9,705 nt of DNA, taken from contig JAYVKZ010000178.1 in assembly GCA_043767985.1 (NCBI GenBank), forward strand, positions 1 to 9,705, in the 5' to 3' direction. This DNA comes from JAPOKJ01 sp043767985 (GTDB taxonomy: Bacteria > Pseudomonadota > Gammaproteobacteria > Burkholderiales > Burkholderiaceae_E). The notes below the pieces were generated by a model. The model was given only the letters and a program-made list of their open reading frames with translations, searched no databases and was not told where the DNA came from. A program made the position numbers and the translations under genes. Shown here piece after piece: positions 6,069 through 9,705 of this stretch (within the stretch, counting starts at the first letter, position 1; the number at the start of each line of letters is the position of its first letter).

Positions 6069-8024
6069 ATGACAGTTGAGAACGCTGCCCCGCAGGGCCA
6101 AGCCAAACAAACGATGGGCTTTCAGACCGAGGTCAAACAACTTTTACAGTTGATGATTCACTCGCTCTACAGCAACCATGAAATTTTCTTGCGCGAGTTA
6201 ATTTCTAATGCCTCTGATGCCTGCGATAAATTGCGTTATGAAGCGCTAAGCAACGGCGATTTGTACGAGGGCGATGGCCAGCTCAAAATTCGTATCAGTA
6301 TGGACGAAAATGCCCGCACGCTCAGCATTTCCGATAACGGCATTGGCATGTCGCGCGAAGAGGTGATCGACAACCTGGGCACCATTGCCCGCTCGGGCAC
6401 GAAAGAATTTTTCGGCAAACTGTCGGGCGACAACGCTAAAGATTCTCAACTCATTGGTCAGTTTGGCGTGGGCTTTTATTCAGCTTTCATTGTGGCCGAC
6501 AAGGTCACCGTGTTGACCCGCCGTGCAGGTGCCTCTGCGGGCCAAGGCGTCCGCTGGGAGTCTGACGGCTCTGGTGAGTTCAGTATCGAAGGCATGGACA
6601 AGACGTCGCGCGGTACCGAGGTCATTTTGCACCTACGGCCGGCGGCGGCGGGCGAGGACGGCCCGGACTTCGACAACCTATTGCAAGACTATTCTCTACG
6701 CGGCATCATCAGTAAGTACTCGGACCACATCTCGCTCCCCATTGAGATGCAAAAGCGCAGTTGGGATAGTGAGGCCAAGGCCTATAAGGTGGAGGATGCC
6801 TGGGAGTCGGTCAACAAAGCCAGCGCGCTGTGGGCTCGAAACAAAAGCGAGTTGGACGAAGCTCAGTATTTTGAGTTTTATAAGAACCTGACCAGTGACA
6901 GCAAAGACCCTCTGGCCTATAGCCATAACCGCTTGGAAGGCCGCACAGAATATACCCAGTTGCTCTATGTGCCTGGCACCGCGCCCTATGATATTTTTGA
7001 TCGCGAGAATCGTCGTGGTTTGAAGCTGTACGTCAAGCGCGTGTTTATCATGGACGATGCTCAGCAGTTGCTGCCCGTCTACATGCGATTCGTACGCGGT
7101 ATTGTCGATTCAGCCGATTTGCCTTTGAATGTATCTCGCGAACTCTTGCAAGAGTCGCGCGATGTTAAAGCCATTCGGGAGGGCTGTACCAAGCGGGTGC
7201 TCAGTATGCTCGAGGACCTAGCCGAAAATCACAAAGACAAATACGTAACGTTCTGGAAGGAGTTCGGCCAGGTCTTGAAAGAAGGCCTAGGCGAAGACTT
7301 TGGCAATGCCGAGCGTCTGCAAAAGCTGCTGCGCTTTGCGAGCACTCAGAGCGAAGGCGATGATCAAAGTGTTTCTCTGACCGACTATCTCGGTCGCATG
7401 AAGGAAGGTCAAGACAAAATTTACTACGTCACTGCCGAAAACCTTAAGACCGCGCGCATGAGCCCGCATCTTGAAGGCTTCCGCAAGAAGGGCATTGAAG
7501 TGCTGCTTCTGACTGAGAGGATCGATGAATGGATGCTTTCTTACCTGCAGCAATTTGACGAAAAAGAGTTGGTCTCAGTAGCTCGCGGCAGTGCCGATCT
7601 TGGCAAGCTCGAGGACGAAGAAGAGAAAAAGCAAAACGAAGCGGCGGATGCTGAGTTTAAAGACACGCTCGAGGCGGTAAAAACGGCCTTGGGTGAGCAG
7701 GTGAAAGAGGTGCGCGTCTCTAAGCGCTTGACCGATTCGGCTTCTTGCCTAGTCTCGGACGAAGGCGATATCAGTGCGAATTTGGAGCGCATGCTCAAAC
7801 AAGCAGGGCAAAAAGCGCCGGATCGCAAACCCATTTTGGAGCTCAATCCTACCCACCCCGTGGTGCTGCGTATGAAAGCGGAAATTGGTCAAGAAGGGGC
7901 CCGCACCTCGGATTGGGCGTCTCTGCTCTTCGATCAAGCGGTGCTCTCGGAGGGCGGTCAGCTGCAAGAGCCTGCGCTGTTTGTGAAGCGCATGAACGAC
8001 ATGTTGTTGAAATTGAGCGCCTAG
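6069..8024 (+). CDS. htpG: Chaperone protein HtpG (bacterial Hsp90)
   Basis: This is a full-length 651-residue cytosolic Hsp90, slightly longer than the E. coli protein (624). The N-terminal GHKL ATPase domain (about 16-240) has GFQTEVKQLLQLMIHSLYS, the ATP-hydrolysis Glu43 and Mg-binding Asn47 in LRELISNASDACDK, Asp89 and Gly93 in SDNGIGM, and the lid segments TIARSGTKEF and GQFGVGFYSAF (130-140). The middle domain carries LPLNVSRELLQESR, with the conserved arginine that reaches the ATP site. The C-terminal dimerisation domain follows a charged acidic stretch (EDEEEKKQNEAADAEF) and ends LFVKRMNDMLLKLSA. All catalytic residues are intact. It has its own Shine-Dalgarno and a heat-shock-type promoter upstream inside the MocR gene, so it should be induced separately from that regulator. 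The downstream spermidine-synthase-like gene is close enough to share its transcript. Confidence 0.97.
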   Translation: MTVENAAPQGQAKQTMGFQTEVKQLLQLMIHSLYSNHEIFLRELISNASDACDKLRYEALSNGDLYEGDGQLKIRISMDENARTLSISDNGIGMSREEVIDNLGTIARSGTKEFFGKLSGDNAKDSQLIGQFGVGFYSAFIVADKVTVLTRRAGASAGQGVRWESDGSGEFSIEGMDKTSRGTEVILHLRPAAAGEDGPDFDNLLQDYSLRGIISKYSDHISLPIEMQKRSWDSEAKAYKVEDAWESVNKASALWARNKSELDEAQYFEFYKNLTSDSKDPLAYSHNRLEGRTEYTQLLYVPGTAPYDIFDRENRRGLKLYVKRVFIMDDAQQLLPVYMRFVRGIVDSADLPLNVSRELLQESRDVKAIREGCTKRVLSMLEDLAENHKDKYVTFWKEFGQVLKEGLGEDFGNAERLQKLLRFASTQSEGDDQSVSLTDYLGRMKEGQDKIYYVTAENLKTARMSPHLEGFRKKGIEVLLLTERIDEWMLSYLQQFDEKELVSVARGSADLGKLEDEEEKKQNEAADAEFKDTLEAVKTALGEQVKEVRVSKRLTDSASCLVSDEGDISANLERMLKQAGQKAPDRKPILELNPTHPVVLRMKAEIGQEGARTSDWASLLFDQAVLSEGGQLQEPALFVKRMNDMLLKLSA

Positions 8025-8041
8025 ATTTATCGTTCAAGCAC

Positions 8042-8878
8042 GTGTCGAGCGGCGCCTTGATCGAGCCCGAAATCACCCTGTCTGAGGAGGCAGGGGTTCG
8101 CTATTTGCATTTCGGCTCGCCCTGGATACAGGGGGCGATGCGCATTCGGCGCCCCTGGGATATCGTCATTGACTATGTGGCTCAAATGCAGTCTTGGTTG
8201 CTGTTTTTAGAGCCGCCCAAAAGAATCTTGCAAATTGGTTTAGGTGCTGCTGCACTTACCAAACATAGTTACCGGTTTTTTCCAAAGAGCGAGATTGTGG
8301 TGGTGGAGGCTAGTGCCGCGGTCGTATCGGCGGCACGGCAGTTTTTTGCCTTGCCAGAAAACGATTCGCGACTCAAGGTTGTGGTTGAGGATGGTGAGGC
8401 TTATCTTCAGTCGCTCTGCGCTACAGGGGATCGCGTCGAGAGCGATTCGGCAAGAGGCAGTTCGAGAAAAGGCAGGCTGGGTCAAGCCTTCGGTGTTGTG
8501 CAAGTGGATGTCTACGACTGGCAAGCGAAAGGGCCAGTCTTAGACTCACTTAGCTTCTATCAAAACTGTTACGACACCCTGTCTGACACCGGCATCTTGA
8601 GTGTCAACTTATTTGGTGAACCAAGTTCTTTTAAGAAAAATTTAGCGCGTATTCATGAGGTATTTGGCGGTAGGGTGCTGGCTTGGCCGGCTGTCGATGC
8701 TGGCAACATCGTTATTCTGGCCTTCAAAGGGCCTGCGCTTCATGTGGCATGGACTAAGCTTTTCGAGCGCGCCCAGCTCCTTGATCAAGCCTACGACCTA
8801 TCAGTGCCAAAGTGGCTCAGAAGTCTACGTCGCCAGCCCACTCACAGCCGAGCTTCGACCACTCATCTGACCCTCTAA
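8042..8878 (+). CDS. Spermidine-synthase-like (SpeE-type Rossmann methyltransferase fold) protein
   Basis: The product (278 residues from GTG 8042) resembles spermidine-synthase-like proteins. Visible parts: GVRYLHFGSPWIQGAMR (19-35), a nucleotide-binding loop RILQIGLGAAALTK (61-74), the acidic strand end VVVEA (Glu89), VEDGEAYL (105-112), and QVDVYD (144-149), aligned with the Asp-rich active-site loop of SpeE. It differs from a true aminopropyltransferase: the N-terminal beta domain is almost absent, the YHE-type segment before the Rossmann core is replaced by a hydrophobic helix, and the usual GGGDG loop is GLGAA. A charged insert (about 116-138, VESDSARGSSRKGRL) interrupts the core. I infer an S-adenosylmethionine-type ligand but no specific reaction. 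The start is uncertain: the frame is open back into htpG with no ATG near its end, GTG 8042 lacks a Shine-Dalgarno, and TTG 8057 is an alternative. It lies 17 bp after htpG. Confidence 0.72.
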   Translation: MSSGALIEPEITLSEEAGVRYLHFGSPWIQGAMRIRRPWDIVIDYVAQMQSWLLFLEPPKRILQIGLGAAALTKHSYRFFPKSEIVVVEASAAVVSAARQFFALPENDSRLKVVVEDGEAYLQSLCATGDRVESDSARGSSRKGRLGQAFGVVQVDVYDWQAKGPVLDSLSFYQNCYDTLSDTGILSVNLFGEPSSFKKNLARIHEVFGGRVLAWPAVDAGNIVILAFKGPALHVAWTKLFERAQLLDQAYDLSVPKWLRSLRRQPTHSRASTTHLTL

Positions 8879-8910
8879 CGCTGGCGACTCAGTTGGTCGG
8901 ACAATGGGGG

Positions 8911-9705
8911 ATGAATGCCATTGCCACACCTCCCTCCATTGACACCGCGCCGACCTCAAAACTTCCGAGCCTGAGCACTGCGAAAGTCAGGGTATCTCAC
9001 GTAGCACCTTCAGTGCCGCGCTTTGATCCGGAAGCGCCCTTCAAGCCCCTTGCAAAAACCGGTGAAAAGCTAAGTGTTGTCGGCATGCTTGAGCCTTTGG
9101 TCGCGGACGGTCTCATCCGTGCGGAGGATGCAGCTCTAATCGCTGGCCAAGCGTCCATCGTCACCTCGCAACATGCCTTGGTGTCGCTGGCCCAGCGCAA
9201 ACTTATTAGCCCCGTCACTGGGCGTATTCTTGATCTCGACACGCTCACCGAATGGGCGGCCAAGCGTTGCAATGTGCCGTTTTTTCGGATCGACCCTCTT
9301 AAGGTGAACTTCTCGAGATTGGCAGACTTTATGTCGAACCAATACGCCTCCCGCTTCAAAATTTTGCCGCTAGATTTGCGCGGCAGTGAGTTGTGGATTG
9401 GCACCTGCGAGCCGTTTGAGACCAGTTGGGTGGCCGAGTTCGCGAGTGCGAGCCGCAAGCAAGTTCAATTGGTGATGGTCAACCCAAGTGAGTTACAGCG
9501 TTATATTGGTGAGTTCTACTCGCTTGCACAATCGGTGCGGGCAGCTAAAAACTCCGCCAATGCCAGCAACACTCAGAATTTCGAACAACTGGTTGAGCTT
9601 GGCCGCACTGGTAAAAGTTTTGATGCCAATGATTCGCATATTGTTGGCATTACCGAATGGTTGTGGCAGTACGCCTTTGAGCAGGGCGCAAGCGATATCC
9701 ATTTA
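8911..9705 (+). CDS. GspE/PilB-type secretion or type IV pilus ATPase, N-terminal part only
   Basis: The frame is open to the window edge, giving 265 residues from ATG 8911. After a Pro/Ser/Thr-rich segment (1-45) comes an MshEN/GspE N-terminal domain (about 55-200; LSVVGMLEPLVADGLI, then RRCNVPFF-like AKRCNVPFFRIDPLKV, then ASRFKILPLDLRGSELWIGT). The linker FEQLVELGRTGKSFDANDSH follows, then the start of the catalytic region, WLWQYAFEQGASDIHL, the standard opening of GspE/PilB ATPases. Walker A and B lie beyond the window, so activity cannot be judged. The family powers pseudopilus or pilus assembly at the cytoplasmic face of the inner membrane; which system is not decidable here. The start is uncertain: the same frame is open upstream to a stop at 8782, and GTG 8812 would add 33 residues and overlap the previous gene by 67 bp. 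No Shine-Dalgarno decides between them. Confidence 0.87.
   Translation, partial: MNAIATPPSIDTAPTSKLPSLSTAKVRVSHVAPSVPRFDPEAPFKPLAKTGEKLSVVGMLEPLVADGLIRAEDAALIAGQASIVTSQHALVSLAQRKLISPVTGRILDLDTLTEWAAKRCNVPFFRIDPLKVNFSRLADFMSNQYASRFKILPLDLRGSELWIGTCEPFETSWVAEFASASRKQVQLVMVNPSELQRYIGEFYSLAQSVRAAKNSANASNTQNFEQLVELGRTGKSFDANDSHIVGITEWLWQYAFEQGASDIHL

Noticed and set aside
7745..8041. Long upstream extension of the spermidine-synthase-like reading frame inside htpG
   Set aside because: This stretch lies fully inside the conserved htpG C-terminal coding sequence. Its translation in the other frame has no family similarity, so the open frame is a by-product of htpG codon composition.
8428..8490. Insert in the spermidine-synthase-like gene as a possible small repeat or mobile insertion
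   Set aside because: It keeps the reading frame, and I found no flanking direct repeats or internal inverted repeats. It is better read as a variable loop.
8997..9458. 153-codon open frame on the minus strand opposite the GspE/PilB-type gene
   Set aside because: The plus strand in this region encodes a recognisable MshEN domain. The antisense translation is Ser/Arg-rich with no recognisable motif, typical of a shadow frame.
1..9705. Search for CRISPR arrays, tRNA or rRNA genes, insertion sequences, phage or toxin-antitoxin genes
   Set aside because: Nothing seen: no spaced repeats, no cloverleaf-like segments, no transposase motifs, and almost all bases are covered by recognised genes.

Overview
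This is an ordinary chromosomal stretch, most likely from a betaproteobacterium of the order Burkholderiales with moderate GC (low-to-mid 50s percent by eye, not counted). The lineage call rests mainly on the last gene. Its GspE/PilB-type ATPase has a proline-rich N-terminus and a linker ending in DANDSHIVGITEWLWQYAFE, as I remember from Burkholderiales proteins. The ParC, HtpG and spermidine-synthase-like proteins fit the same group. I see no mobile elements, phage genes, CRISPR arrays, rRNA or tRNA. Coding density is very high, and no gene-free stretch exceeds about 140 bases.

Layout from left to right. (1) The 3' two-thirds of parC (topoisomerase IV subunit A, +), followed after 19 bp by a 3-hydroxyisobutyryl-CoA hydrolase-type crotonase (+). 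(2) A two-gene minus-strand transporter unit, read from right to left: a LysE/RhtB exporter, then an EamA/DMT-family permease 33 bp downstream. The permease runs tail-to-tail into the hydrolase gene with a 16-bp overlap. (3) Divergent from the exporter is a MocR-type regulator (GntR winged helix fused to a PLP-binding aminotransferase-like domain, +). The 139-bp divergent region holds a perfect 10-bp inverted repeat, a good operator candidate. (4) htpG (Hsp90, +), with a strong heat-shock sigma-32-like promoter inside the 3' end of the MocR gene. (5) A spermidine-synthase-like methyltransferase-fold gene (+), packed 17 bp after htpG. (6) The 5' part of the GspE/PilB-type ATPase gene (+), cut by the window edge.

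The most coherent unit is the regulator/exporter module: a PLP-dependent sensor, probably for an amino acid or amine, divergent from two inner-membrane exporters of different families. Its substrate cannot be read from the sequence. The most concrete regulatory signal is the htpG heat-shock promoter. I found no convincing evidence of a previously undescribed system; the findings are local regulatory and gene-boundary observations.
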